Source: an uncultured Clostridia bacterium
GTDB taxonomy: Bacteria; Bacillota; Clostridia; Christensenellales; Aristaeellaceae
DNA length: 25,708 nt
Assembly (NCBI GenBank): GCA_945877525.1
Contig: CAMDVP010000014.1
Span: 1 to 25,708 of the forward strand
Direction of reading: 5' to 3'
Program-made: the position numbers and the translations under genes
Shown: one piece after another, positions 14,813 to 22,374 of the stretch
Layout: each line of letters opens with the position of its first letter
Numbering within the stretch: position 1 is the first letter of the stretch
Notes under the pieces: model-generated
Told to the model about the DNA's origin: nothing
The model's input: the letters and a program-made list of their open reading frames with translations, nothing else
Database searches by the model: none

Positions 14813-15955
14813 ATGCGGTATAATCGTCTTGGCAAAACCGGCCTGATGGTCAGCGAAATCGGCTTTGGCGGCGAGTGGCTTGCCCGGCATGAAACGGAGG
14901 AATCCGTGGCGCTGATCCGCCACGCCCACAGCCTGGGCATCAATATTATCGACTGTTGGATGGCCGACCCCAAGTCCCGGGACATCATCGGCAGGGCGAT
15001 CGCGGACTGCCGGGAGGAATGGTATGTACAGGGGCACATCGGCTCCACCTGGCAGGACGGGCAGTATGTCCGCACAAGGGATATGGCGCAGGTGCGGCCC
15101 GCCTTTGAGGACCTTGTAAGCCGCATCGGCGGCGGCTACATCGACCTGGGCATGATTCACTATGTGGATTCGCTGGAGGACTGGAATGCCTGCATGGAAT
15201 CCGACTTCATCCGCTATGTGCACGAGATGCACCGGAGCGGCCGCATCCGTCACATCGGGCTGAGCACCCATAACCCCCGCATTGCCCGTCTGGCGGCAGA
15301 GTCCGGCTTTATTGAGATGCTTCTGTTCAGCATCAATCCCGCCTTCGACATGAAGCCCGCCAGCGAGGACCTGAACACCCTCTTCGAGGGCTACGATCAG
15401 CCCATGAACGGCCTTGATCCGGAGCGCGCGGCCCTCTACCGGCTGTGCGAGGAAAAGGACGTGGGCATCACGGTGATGAAGGGCTTTTTCGGCGGACGCC
15501 TGTTCGACGCGAAAACATCCCCCTTTGGCGCGGCCTTCACCCCGGTGCAGCTGATTCACTATGCCCTCACCCGGCCCGCCGCCGCCTCTGTGCTGTGCGG
15601 GTACGACACCATAGAGCAAATCAATCAGGCCGCGGCCTACGAGACCGCCTCCGACGAGGAGAAGGACTACGCCACGCTCCTGGCCTCCGCCCCCCTGCAC
15701 GCCTGCAAGGGGCAGTGCACCTACTGCGGCCACTGCAAGCCCTGTCCCGTGAACATCGATATCGCCATGGTCAACAAGTTTTACGACCTGGCCCGCCAGC
15801 AGCAGGAGGTGCCCGCCAGCGTGCTGGAGCATTACAAGGCCCTGGGGCAGACGGCCTCAGCCTGCCTCCACTGCCGCGGCTGTGAAGCCCGCTGCCCCTT
15901 TGAAGTGAAAATTGCCGACCGCATGCGGCAGGCTGCCGCGCTGTTCGGCTGCTGA
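14813..15955 (+). CDS. Aldo/keto reductase-fold protein with C-terminal 4Fe-4S domain (COG1453), altered catalytic tetrad
   Basis: A 380-residue protein; AGGAGGATTCC before the ATG fixes the start. The N-terminus RYNRLGKTGLMVSEIGFGG is the AKR opening, and the barrel continues to the NADPH-binding region (GLSTHNPRIARLAAE, VMKGFFGG). The C-terminus carries two Fe-S motifs, C302-C305-C308-C311 (CTYCGHCKPCP) and C351-C354-C357-C361 (CLHCRGCEARCP), typical of COG1453. Of the AKR tetrad Asp-Tyr-Lys-His, D47 and H116 (DLGMIHYVD) are present. The Tyr position falls on D52 (IIDCWMADPKSRD) and the Lys position on H75 (WYVQGHIGS). Classical carbonyl reduction is therefore doubtful; an isomerase-like, Fe-S-dependent or other role is possible. 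It leads a two-gene unit with the hydrolase 27 bases downstream. Confidence 0.88.
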   Translation: MRYNRLGKTGLMVSEIGFGGEWLARHETEESVALIRHAHSLGINIIDCWMADPKSRDIIGRAIADCREEWYVQGHIGSTWQDGQYVRTRDMAQVRPAFEDLVSRIGGGYIDLGMIHYVDSLEDWNACMESDFIRYVHEMHRSGRIRHIGLSTHNPRIARLAAESGFIEMLLFSINPAFDMKPASEDLNTLFEGYDQPMNGLDPERAALYRLCEEKDVGITVMKGFFGGRLFDAKTSPFGAAFTPVQLIHYALTRPAAASVLCGYDTIEQINQAAAYETASDEEKDYATLLASAPLHACKGQCTYCGHCKPCPVNIDIAMVNKFYDLARQQQEVPASVLEHYKALGQTASACLHCRGCEARCPFEVKIADRMRQAAALFGC

Positions 15956-15982
15956 AAATACACACGATATGGAGGGATTCCC

Positions 15983-16834
15983 ATGGCAGAAATCACCATT
16001 GCAAGCAACCCCAGCCACGCCGGCATGCTGGACATGCGGGCCAACATTCCCTTTGCCAACCCCGACGGCGAGGAGCTGGCCCTGCAGCTCATCAAACCCC
16101 GGTGGGCTTCCGGCGGGCCGGGCTTTCCACTGGTTCTGTTCATCCAGGGCAGCGGCTGGACAAAGCCCGACCAGTTCTGGCAGCTGCCCGAACTGAGCCG
16201 CCTGGCTGCCCGGGGCTTTGTCATCGCCAGCGTGACCCATCGCTCCTGCAAAACCGCCCCGGCCCCGGCCTTCCTGCGGGACGTCAAGACCGCGCTGCGC
16301 TTTCTGCGGGCCAATGCAGCCCAGTACGACATTGACAAGGAGCGGGTGTGCGCCTTCGGCACCTCCTCCGGGGGCAACACGGCCCTGCTGATGGGCCTGA
16401 CCGGCGATGATCCCGCCTTTGAGGGCGAGGAATACGCGGGGGAATCCACCCGCGTGCAGGCGGTGGTGGACTGCTTCGGCCCGGCGGAGCTGGAGAGCCT
16501 GTTTGACGAGCGCCTGGCTGCCCATGGGGTAAGCGATGACTTCCTGCTGTACAGCCTGGGCGGCGGTGATCTGGACAATTGCCATCAGGTGCTGCGCACC
16601 ATCAGCCCTGACGCCTATGTGATCCCCGGCCGTCAGCTTCCGCCCTTTCTGCTGCTGCACGGCGACGCGGACGACGTGGTGGATTTCTCCCAGAGCGAAA
16701 ACCTCTACCGCCATCTGACGGAGCAGGGCTATCAGGCCGACCTTGTCCGGGTGACCGGCGCGCCCCACGAAGGTTCCTTCTGGAGCCGGCCTTTGTGGGA
16801 ACTTATCTTCAATTTCATCCAAAAGCATATCTGA
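15983..16834 (+). CDS. Alpha/beta hydrolase (esterase/lipase-like, BD-FAE type)
   Basis: A 283-residue cytoplasmic alpha/beta hydrolase; TGGAGGGATTCCC precedes the ATG. The oxyanion-hole strand reads PLVLFIQGSGWTKPD, a variant of the HGGGW motif. The nucleophile elbow is FGTSSGGN, with the second Ser of GTSSGG as nucleophile. The acid is in LLLHGDADDVVDF and the histidine in TGAPHEGSFW. This order and the DVKTALRFLRANAAQYDID segment resemble the BD-FAE/Aes-type esterases that remove acyl groups from sugars or small esters. No signal peptide is present. It is 27 bases downstream of the aldo/keto reductase-like gene and surely co-transcribed. Its stop codon is 8 bases before the second 163-bp repeat. 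Confidence 0.87.
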   Translation: MAEITIASNPSHAGMLDMRANIPFANPDGEELALQLIKPRWASGGPGFPLVLFIQGSGWTKPDQFWQLPELSRLAARGFVIASVTHRSCKTAPAPAFLRDVKTALRFLRANAAQYDIDKERVCAFGTSSGGNTALLMGLTGDDPAFEGEEYAGESTRVQAVVDCFGPAELESLFDERLAAHGVSDDFLLYSLGGGDLDNCHQVLRTISPDAYVIPGRQLPPFLLLHGDADDVVDFSQSENLYRHLTEQGYQADLVRVTGAPHEGSFWSRPLWELIFNFIQKHI

Positions 16835-16841
16835 TTGTTTG

Positions 16842-17004
16842 AAGGCAATGCCGCACCATTCGATGGCGGCGTTGGCGATGCCTTTTCCGCCATCTGCTGC
16901 TTACAGATTTTTCGATTTACATCCAGTAAACCTTCAAAATCTGCCATTGCATCTGGCGAAAAATCATTCGCCACCGCACCAACTTATTTGTGCGGTATTG
17001 CCTT
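16842..17004. repeat. 163-bp structured inverted-repeat element, copy B
   Basis: The terminal inverted repeats are AAGGCAATGCCGCAC (left) and, read on the minus strand, AAGGCAATACCGCAC (right), 14 of 15 identical. Inner arms remain complementary (GGCGGCGTTGGCGA against GGTGCGGTGGCGA). The central stem is CAGATTTT at 16904-16911 with AAAATCTG at 16936-16943. It encloses GATTTAC/GTAAACC (16914-16920, 16926-16932), identical to copy A. The length is the same 163 bp as copy A at 2816-2978. The core from 16914 to about 16980 is readily aligned with copy A, while the termini have diverged in a way that keeps pairing. The minus strand carries an open frame with FEGLLDVNRKICKQQMAE. The element follows the hydrolase stop by 7 bases and lies just upstream of the isomerase promoter. 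Confidence 0.8.
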
Positions 17005-17028
17005 AACTAAATTTTTGTGAATTCCGAA

Positions 17029-17057
17029 TTGACGGTTTAGCCTTTCTGACTTAAAAT
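17029..17057 (+). promoter_or_regulatory. Strong SigA-type promoter for the isomerase-transketolase-kinase cluster
   Basis: TTGACG (17029-17034), exactly 17 bases, then TAAAAT (17052-17057), in an A/T-rich gap. The start codon of the isomerase-like gene is 55 bases downstream with GGAG as ribosome binding site. This is the best-matching promoter on the plus strand of the window and probably drives the seven-gene run to 23722. No clear operator palindrome is seen beside it. Confidence 0.75.
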
Positions 17058-17112
17058 AGATGCAGGGAATCCTGTTCATCCTTAGAAAAACCAACGAAAT
17101 GGAGTGAATACC

Positions 17113-18537
17113 ATGCAGGCATCCATCAAGTTAGGCTTTGCTCCGACCCGCCGGGCGATCTTCAGCGCCCCCGCCGCCGTGGAGTACAGAAAGCTGACCG
17201 CCGACCGTCTGCGGGAGCTGGGTGTGGATTTTGTGGACATTGACGATATCAACGAGGAGGGTCTGCTCTACGACGACGCGGGCATGGCCGCCATCTGCGA
17301 GAAGTTCAAGCGGGAAAAGGTGGACGGCCTGTTTCTGCCCCACGCCAACTTCGGCACGGAATACGAGTGCGCCCGCCTGGCCAAGGAGCTGAACGTGCCG
17401 GTGCTGCTCTGGGGCCCCCGGGACGAGCGCCCCGACGAAAACGGCATGCGCCTGCGGGACAGCCAGTGCGGCCTGTTTGCCACGGGCAAGGTGCTGCGGC
17501 GCTTCCGGGTGCCCTTCACCTACATGAACAACTGCAATCTGACGGATCCCGAGTTCGAGCGGGGCATCCGGGATTTCCTTCGGGTGTGCAACGTGGTGAA
17601 GGTGTTCCGCCACACACGGATTTTGCAGATCGGCCCCCGGCCCTTCGACTTCTGGTCTACCATGTGCAACGAGGGCGAGCTGCTGGAGAAGTTCAACATT
17701 CAGCTGGCCCCCATCCCCCTGCCCGAGCTGTACGCCGAAATGAAGAAGTGGCGCGCCGAGCAGACCGAGGTGGAGAAGGTCGTCGCCTACTGCCGGGAAA
17801 ACATGACCTGCAAGATTGAGGACAGCTACCTGCACAGCGTGGCCGAATTGAAAGTCGCCATGAAGGCCCTGGCGGAGAAGTACGGCTGCAACGCCATCGC
17901 CATCCAGTGCTGGAACGCCCTGCAGGACGAAATCCACATCATGCCCTGCGCCGCCAACAGCCTGCTCAACGAGGAAGGCATCCCTGTGGTGTGTGAAACC
18001 GACATTCACGGTGCCATCTCCCAGCTGATGGCCGAGGCTGCCACCATGAACACCCGCCGGGTGATGTTCTCCGACTGGACGGTGCGCCACCCCGACAACG
18101 AGAACGGCGAGCTTCTGCAGCACTGCGGCCCCTGGCCCATCTCCGTGGCGAAGGAGAAGCCCTCCATCTGCGTACCTGTGGCCTTCCCGCAGAACGGCGC
18201 GGTGTCCGCCGAGGCCAAGCACGGCCCCATGAGCCTTGTGCGCTTTGACGGGGACGAGGGCGAGTATTCCATCCTGCTGGGCCACGCCCGGGGCATTGAC
18301 GGCCCTTGGACCCGGGGTACCTATGTGTGGGTGGAGGTGGCCAACCTCAAGCGTCTGGAGGCCAAGGTGGTGGAGGGCCCCTACATCCACCATGTGGCGG
18401 CCATCCACGGCGACGTGGTACCGGTGATCTACGAGGCCTGCAAGTACATCGGCGTGAAGCCCGACCTGTACGACCCCATCGAGGACAAGGTGAAGGCCTA
18501 CCTCCATGGCGAGGACGTGGTGTTTGACGAGGTGTAA
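17113..18537 (+). CDS. L-fucose/L-arabinose isomerase-family protein (COG2407)
   Basis: A 474-residue cytoplasmic protein of the FucI/AraA-like fold. ATG at 17113 is preferred; a GTG at 17104 overlaps the GGAG site. The N-terminal part KLGFAPTRRAIFSAP, then VDGLFLPHANFGTEYECARLAKELNVPVLLWGPRD, is typical of the COG2407 substrate-binding domains. Likely metal and catalytic positions are E295 (VCETDIHGA), D321 or nearby (FSDWTVRHPD) and the C-terminal histidines H426/H427 (EGPYIHHVAAIHGD). Family members convert aldoses to ketoses, but many COG2407 proteins are uncharacterised and annotated only loosely. Here it heads a cluster with transketolase halves and an FGGY kinase, so it most plausibly makes the ketose that the kinase phosphorylates. 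The two bases before the next gene imply translational coupling. Confidence 0.85.
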   Translation: MQASIKLGFAPTRRAIFSAPAAVEYRKLTADRLRELGVDFVDIDDINEEGLLYDDAGMAAICEKFKREKVDGLFLPHANFGTEYECARLAKELNVPVLLWGPRDERPDENGMRLRDSQCGLFATGKVLRRFRVPFTYMNNCNLTDPEFERGIRDFLRVCNVVKVFRHTRILQIGPRPFDFWSTMCNEGELLEKFNIQLAPIPLPELYAEMKKWRAEQTEVEKVVAYCRENMTCKIEDSYLHSVAELKVAMKALAEKYGCNAIAIQCWNALQDEIHIMPCAANSLLNEEGIPVVCETDIHGAISQLMAEAATMNTRRVMFSDWTVRHPDNENGELLQHCGPWPISVAKEKPSICVPVAFPQNGAVSAEAKHGPMSLVRFDGDEGEYSILLGHARGIDGPWTRGTYVWVEVANLKRLEAKVVEGPYIHHVAAIHGDVVPVIYEACKYIGVKPDLYDPIEDKVKAYLHGEDVVFDEV

Positions 18538-18539
18538 GG

Positions 18540-19370
18540 ATGAATACGCTTGCTGTAAAGGCTTATGACCTGCGCCAGGATGTGCTGGACATCATCGTGT
18601 CCGGCGGGGGCGGGCATATCGGCGGGGACATGAGCAGCATGGAAATCATGCTGACCCTCTACAACCGCATGAACGTTTCTCCCGAGCGGCCCAATGACCC
18701 CGACCGCGACCGCTTTGTGCTGTCGAAGGGGCACTGCGTGGAGACCCTCTATGCTGTGCTGGCGGACAAGGGCTTTCTGAACATTGACGAGGTGAAGGCG
18801 CAGTTCTCCCGCTTCGGCTCGGAGTATATCGGCCATCCCCACAACACCCTTCCCGGCATCGAAATGAACAGCGGCTCCCTGGGCCACGGGCTGTCCGTGT
18901 GCGTGGGCATGGCCCTGGCCGGGCGCATGGATTATCGCGATTACCGGGTCTACACCCTCATGGGCGACGGCGAGCTGGCCGAGGGCTCCGTTTGGGAGGC
19001 CTTCATGGCTGCCGGGCATTACGGGCTGGATCACCTGTGCGCCGTCATCGACCGCAACCATCTGCAAATCTCCGGCAACACCGAAAACGTGATGGGCCAC
19101 CACGACCTGCATGCCCGCATTGCCGCCTTCGACTGGCATGTGATCGACGTGGCGGACGGCAACGATGTGACCCAGCTTCAGGCTGCCTTCGACGAGGCGG
19201 AGGTCACGAAGGGCCGTCCCACAGCCATCATTGCCAACACCGTGAAGGGCAAGGGGGCGTCCCTGATGGAAAACAGGGCCTCCTGGCACCATCACCTGCC
19301 AAATGCGGAGGAATACGCCCAGATCAAGGCCGAGCTGGCCCGGCGGAAGGAGGCGCTTTTGCATGAATAA
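18540..19370 (+). CDS. Transketolase, N-terminal (TPP-binding) subunit
   Basis: A 276-residue protein corresponding to the N-terminal half of transketolase. The thiamine diphosphate motif is GDGELAEGSVWEAFMAAGHYGLDHLCAVIDRN, beginning GDG at about residue 141 and ending with the conserved Asn. Substrate-site histidines are in GGGHIGGDMSS, LSKGH and SEYIGHPHNTLPG, and GSLGHGLS is intact. The start at 18540 follows the isomerase stop by two bases and the C-terminal half overlaps its stop by eight, so the two halves are made together. Split transketolases are common in Clostridia and archaea. Together they move a two-carbon ketol unit between a ketose phosphate and an aldose phosphate. It could be housekeeping, but the neighbours suggest a dedicated sugar pathway, as for apulose-4-phosphate transketolase. 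Confidence 0.92.
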   Translation: MNTLAVKAYDLRQDVLDIIVSGGGGHIGGDMSSMEIMLTLYNRMNVSPERPNDPDRDRFVLSKGHCVETLYAVLADKGFLNIDEVKAQFSRFGSEYIGHPHNTLPGIEMNSGSLGHGLSVCVGMALAGRMDYRDYRVYTLMGDGELAEGSVWEAFMAAGHYGLDHLCAVIDRNHLQISGNTENVMGHHDLHARIAAFDWHVIDVADGNDVTQLQAAFDEAEVTKGRPTAIIANTVKGKGASLMENRASWHHHLPNAEEYAQIKAELARRKEALLHE

Positions 19371-20298
19371 GATTGCCAACCGCGCCGTCATGTGCGAGGT
19401 GCTGAAGGAAGCCGCCGCCCGGGATCGGGACGTGGTGGTGCTGTGCAGCGACAGCCGGGGCTCGGCCTCGCTGACCTCCTTTGCGGAGCAGTTCCCCGAC
19501 CAGTTTGTGGAGGTGGGCATTGCCGAGCAGAATTTGGTGAGCATCGCTGCCGGACTGGCCTCCTGCGGCAAGAAGGCTTTCGCGGCGTCCCCAGCGTCGT
19601 TTCTGTCCACGAGAAGCTATGAGCAGTGCAAGGTAGACTGCGCCTATTCCGGCACCAATGTGAAGTTAGTGGGCATCTCCGGCGGCGTGAGCTATGGCGC
19701 GCTGGGCATGACCCACCACTCCGCCCAGGACATCGCCGCCATGAGCGCCATCCCCGGCATGCGGGTGTACCTCCCCAGCGACCGCCATCAGACCCGCAGG
19801 CTGTTTGAGGCGCTTTTGCAGGATGATCAGACCGCCTACATCCGCCTGGGCCGAAACCCTGTGGAGGATGTGTACGAGGAGGGCCATGTGCCCTTTGAAA
19901 TGAACCGTGCCACCGTGCTGTGCGAGGGCACGGAGGTGCTGCTGGTGGGCTGCGGCGAAATGGTGAAGCCCATCCAGGACGCGGCGAAGCTGCTGAACGA
20001 CGCGGGCATTTCCGCCGGCGCGCTGGACATGTACTGCGTCAAGCCCCTCGACACCGAGGGCCTCCTGCGGGCCGCGGCGGGCAAGAAGCTCATCGTCACC
20101 GCGGAGGAGCACGCGCCCTTCGGCGGGCTGGGCAGCATGGTGGCGCAGGCTGTCTGTGCCAACGACCCCAGGCGGGTGCTGTGCCTGGCATTGCCCGATG
20201 AGCCCGTCATCACCGGCACCTCTGCCGAGGTGTTCGCCCATTACGGCCTGACCGGCCCCGGCATTGCGCAGACCGTCCGAAACGCGCTGGAGGGTTGA
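19363..20298 (+). CDS. Transketolase, C-terminal (pyrimidine-binding) subunit
   Basis: A 311-residue protein. The start at 19363 has AAGGAGG upstream; in-frame codons above it lie inside the partner gene. The catalytic glutamate lies in FVEVGIAEQNLVSIAAGLA, which activates the cofactor of the N-terminal subunit. THHSAQDIAAMSAIPGMRVYLPSD and the TAYIRLGRNPV strand fit the Pyr domain. The last third (EVLLVGCGEMVKPIQDAAKLL, MYCVKPLD, EEHAPFGGLGSMVAQ) is the transketolase C domain. It must pair with the upstream subunit to form active sites. The pair is longer-separated from classical Tkt and nearer to two-subunit enzymes such as AptAB, but I cannot separate subfamilies by eye. Confidence 0.92.
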   Translation: MNKIANRAVMCEVLKEAAARDRDVVVLCSDSRGSASLTSFAEQFPDQFVEVGIAEQNLVSIAAGLASCGKKAFAASPASFLSTRSYEQCKVDCAYSGTNVKLVGISGGVSYGALGMTHHSAQDIAAMSAIPGMRVYLPSDRHQTRRLFEALLQDDQTAYIRLGRNPVEDVYEEGHVPFEMNRATVLCEGTEVLLVGCGEMVKPIQDAAKLLNDAGISAGALDMYCVKPLDTEGLLRAAAGKKLIVTAEEHAPFGGLGSMVAQAVCANDPRRVLCLALPDEPVITGTSAEVFAHYGLTGPGIAQTVRNALEG

Positions 20299-20300
20299 GC

Positions 20301-21770
20301 ATGGCTGCATATGTATTATCCGTGGATCAGAGCACCCAGGGCACCAAGGCCCTGTTGTTTGACGGGGAAGGAAGGCTCATCACGCGGGCCGACCTGCCCC
20401 ACCGGCAGATTATCAACGACCGGGGCTGGGTGTCCCACGACCCGGAGGAAATCTATCAGAATCTGCTGAATGCCGCGGCCATGGCTGCGGAAAAGGCCGG
20501 CATCAGCCCAAACGACATTGCCTGCATAGGCCTGAGCAACCAGCGGGAAACCTCCGTGGCCTGGGATCGTGAAACCGGCAGGCCCGTGTGCGATGCGATT
20601 GTCTGGCAGTGCGCCCGGGCGGCGGACGTGTGCGCGGCGGTGGAAAAGGCCGGCATGGGCGATACCGTCCGGGAGCACACGGGCATCCCCGTTTCGCCCT
20701 ACTTCCCGGCTTCCAAGCTGGCGTGGATCCTGCAGAACGTGCCGGAAGCCAGGACGCTTGCCGATGCGGGCCGCCTGTGCATGGGCACGGTGGACGCGTA
20801 TCTGGTGTGGAAGCTCACCGGGCAGTACCGCACGGATTACTCGAATGCCTCCCGAACCCAGCTGTTCAATATCCACACCCTGCAATGGGACGCGGACATC
20901 TGCCGCGCCTTCGGCATTGACCCCGCCGCCCTGCCGCAGGTGACCGACTCTGACGCAGTGTTTGGCGAAACCGACCTGGGCGGGCTGCTTGACCATGCCA
21001 TTCCGATTTGCGGCGTGCTGGGGGATTCCCATGCGGCGCTGTTCGGCCAGGGCTGCCTGGAACGCGGCATGACCAAGGCCACCTACGGCACGGGCTCCTC
21101 CATCATGATGAACATCGGCAGTCAGCCTGCCGCCTCTGAAAACGGGCTGGTCACCTCCCTGGCCTGGAAGTACAACGGGCAGGTCAGCTATGTGATGGAG
21201 GGCAACCTGAACTACACCGGCGCGGTGATCACCTGGCTGAAGGACAGCCTGGGGCTGATTGCCTCCGCCGGGGAAACCGAGGCCCTCGCCCGCAGCGCCA
21301 ATCCTGCGGACACCACCTGTCTGGTGCCGGCTTTTACGGGCCTGGGCGCGCCCTACTGGGCCAGTGAGGCCCGTGCCCTCATCAGCGGCATGACCCGGCT
21401 CACGGGAAAAGCGGAGCTTGTCCGCGCGGCGCTGGACTGCATCGCCTGCCAGATTTACGACGTGGTGGCGGCCATGGAGAAGGATACCGGCATTCGTGTG
21501 CCCGTGCTGCGGGTGGACGGCGGACCTACCCGCAACGGCTACCTGATGCAGTTCCAGAGCGATATGCTGAACGCTGCCGTTTCCCGCCCGGACGCGGAGG
21601 AGCTGTCCGGCATCGGCGCGGCGTACATGGCGGGCATCTCCGCCGGGTTGTATACCCAGCGGGTGTTTGAGGTGCTGCGCTACCGGGATTTTACCCCCGC
21701 CATGGACGCGGCGAAGCGGGCGCGCAGGCTGGATGACTGGACACACGCGGTGCGCCTGGCCTGCGAATAA
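20301..21770 (+). CDS. FGGY-family carbohydrate kinase (glycerol kinase-like subfamily)
   Basis: A 489-residue cytoplasmic kinase; GGAGGGTTGAGC precedes the ATG, three bases after the transketolase C stop. N-terminal ATPase-fold motifs: LSVDQSTQGTKALLFD, IGLSNQRETSVAWDRETGRPV and DAIVWQCARAAD. The second domain shows the phosphate-loop GTGSSIMMNIG and the family signature region PAFTGLGAPYW, then VDGGPTRNGYLMQFQSDMLN and ELSGIGAAYMAG. The NQRET and GLGAPYW motifs are glycerol kinase-like. The class also includes D-apulose, erythritol and other ketose/polyol kinases, and GlpK context (GlpF, GlpD) is missing. With an isomerase and transketolase it probably phosphorylates the ketose made by the isomerase. 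Annotation as glycerol kinase would be unsafe. Confidence 0.9.
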   Translation: MAAYVLSVDQSTQGTKALLFDGEGRLITRADLPHRQIINDRGWVSHDPEEIYQNLLNAAAMAAEKAGISPNDIACIGLSNQRETSVAWDRETGRPVCDAIVWQCARAADVCAAVEKAGMGDTVREHTGIPVSPYFPASKLAWILQNVPEARTLADAGRLCMGTVDAYLVWKLTGQYRTDYSNASRTQLFNIHTLQWDADICRAFGIDPAALPQVTDSDAVFGETDLGGLLDHAIPICGVLGDSHAALFGQGCLERGMTKATYGTGSSIMMNIGSQPAASENGLVTSLAWKYNGQVSYVMEGNLNYTGAVITWLKDSLGLIASAGETEALARSANPADTTCLVPAFTGLGAPYWASEARALISGMTRLTGKAELVRAALDCIACQIYDVVAAMEKDTGIRVPVLRVDGGPTRNGYLMQFQSDMLNAAVSRPDAEELSGIGAAYMAGISAGLYTQRVFEVLRYRDFTPAMDAAKRARRLDDWTHAVRLACE

Positions 21771-21795
21771 GCCGCCTGCGCCCGGGGGAGGATTC

Positions 21796-22374
21796 ATGAA
21801 AGAAAGTCGCGCGGCATTCCGTGGAAGGCTATGGCAGCTTTTTTTCGGCATGCTGTCCATCAGTGCCGTCACCTTTGGCGGCGGATTTGTGATCGTCACT
21901 CTGATGAAGCGGAAATTTGTGGACGAGAAGCACTGGATCACCGAACAGGAGATGCTGGACATGACCGCCCTGGCACAGTCCTCCCCGGGAGCCATTGCCG
22001 TGAACGCGGCGATCCTCGTGGGGTGGAAGGTAGCGGGGCTTGCAGGCATGCTTGTAGCGGTGCTGGGTACCATTCTTCCGCCCATGGCCATTCTTGCGGC
22101 GATTTCTCTGGGCTATCAGGCCTTTGCAGGCAACCGGTATGTGTCGCTGGCGCTTCGGGGCATGCAATCCGGCGTGGCCGCGGTGATTCTTGACGTATCC
22201 CTGAGCCTGGGGCAGCATGTGATGAAGGATGGGCAAAAGACGCACCTGTTCATCATGGCCGCCGCGTTTATTGCCACTTTCTTTCTGAGGGTGAATGTCA
22301 TCTGGATCATCCTCTGCGCTGCAGCCGCCGGCATTGCGCTGACCCTGCGCCGGAAGGGGGACTGGACGGCATGA
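21796..22374 (+). CDS. Chromate transporter, short-chain ChrA subunit 1
   Basis: A 192-residue membrane protein of one CHR domain. The start at 21796 is set by GGGGGAGGATTC. The motif SAVTFGGGFVIVTLMKRKFVDEKHWITEQEMLDMTALAQSSPGAIAVNAAILVGWK is the CHR signature; hydrophobic stretches then follow to the end. Short ChrA proteins work as heteromeric pairs, and the ATGA overlap with the next gene shows the pair. Family members export chromate in a few tested cases. In anaerobic Firmicutes the natural substrate is unknown and could be an oxyanion or organic acid. It sits downstream of a sugar kinase with a 25-base gap, so it is probably in the same transcript. Confidence 0.9.
   Translation: MKESRAAFRGRLWQLFFGMLSISAVTFGGGFVIVTLMKRKFVDEKHWITEQEMLDMTALAQSSPGAIAVNAAILVGWKVAGLAGMLVAVLGTILPPMAILAAISLGYQAFAGNRYVSLALRGMQSGVAAVILDVSLSLGQHVMKDGQKTHLFIMAAAFIATFFLRVNVIWIILCAAAAGIALTLRRKGDWTA

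Noticed and set aside
20301..21770. Glycerol kinase (glpK)
   Set aside because: The motifs are glycerol kinase-like, but there is no glycerol facilitator or dehydrogenase nearby and the operon partners are an isomerase and transketolase, so the specific name is not supported.
20316..22091. A 591-codon minus-strand open frame over the kinase and chromate-transporter genes
   Set aside because: It is antisense to two unrelated, well-supported genes and spans their junction, with no promoter or ribosome binding site.
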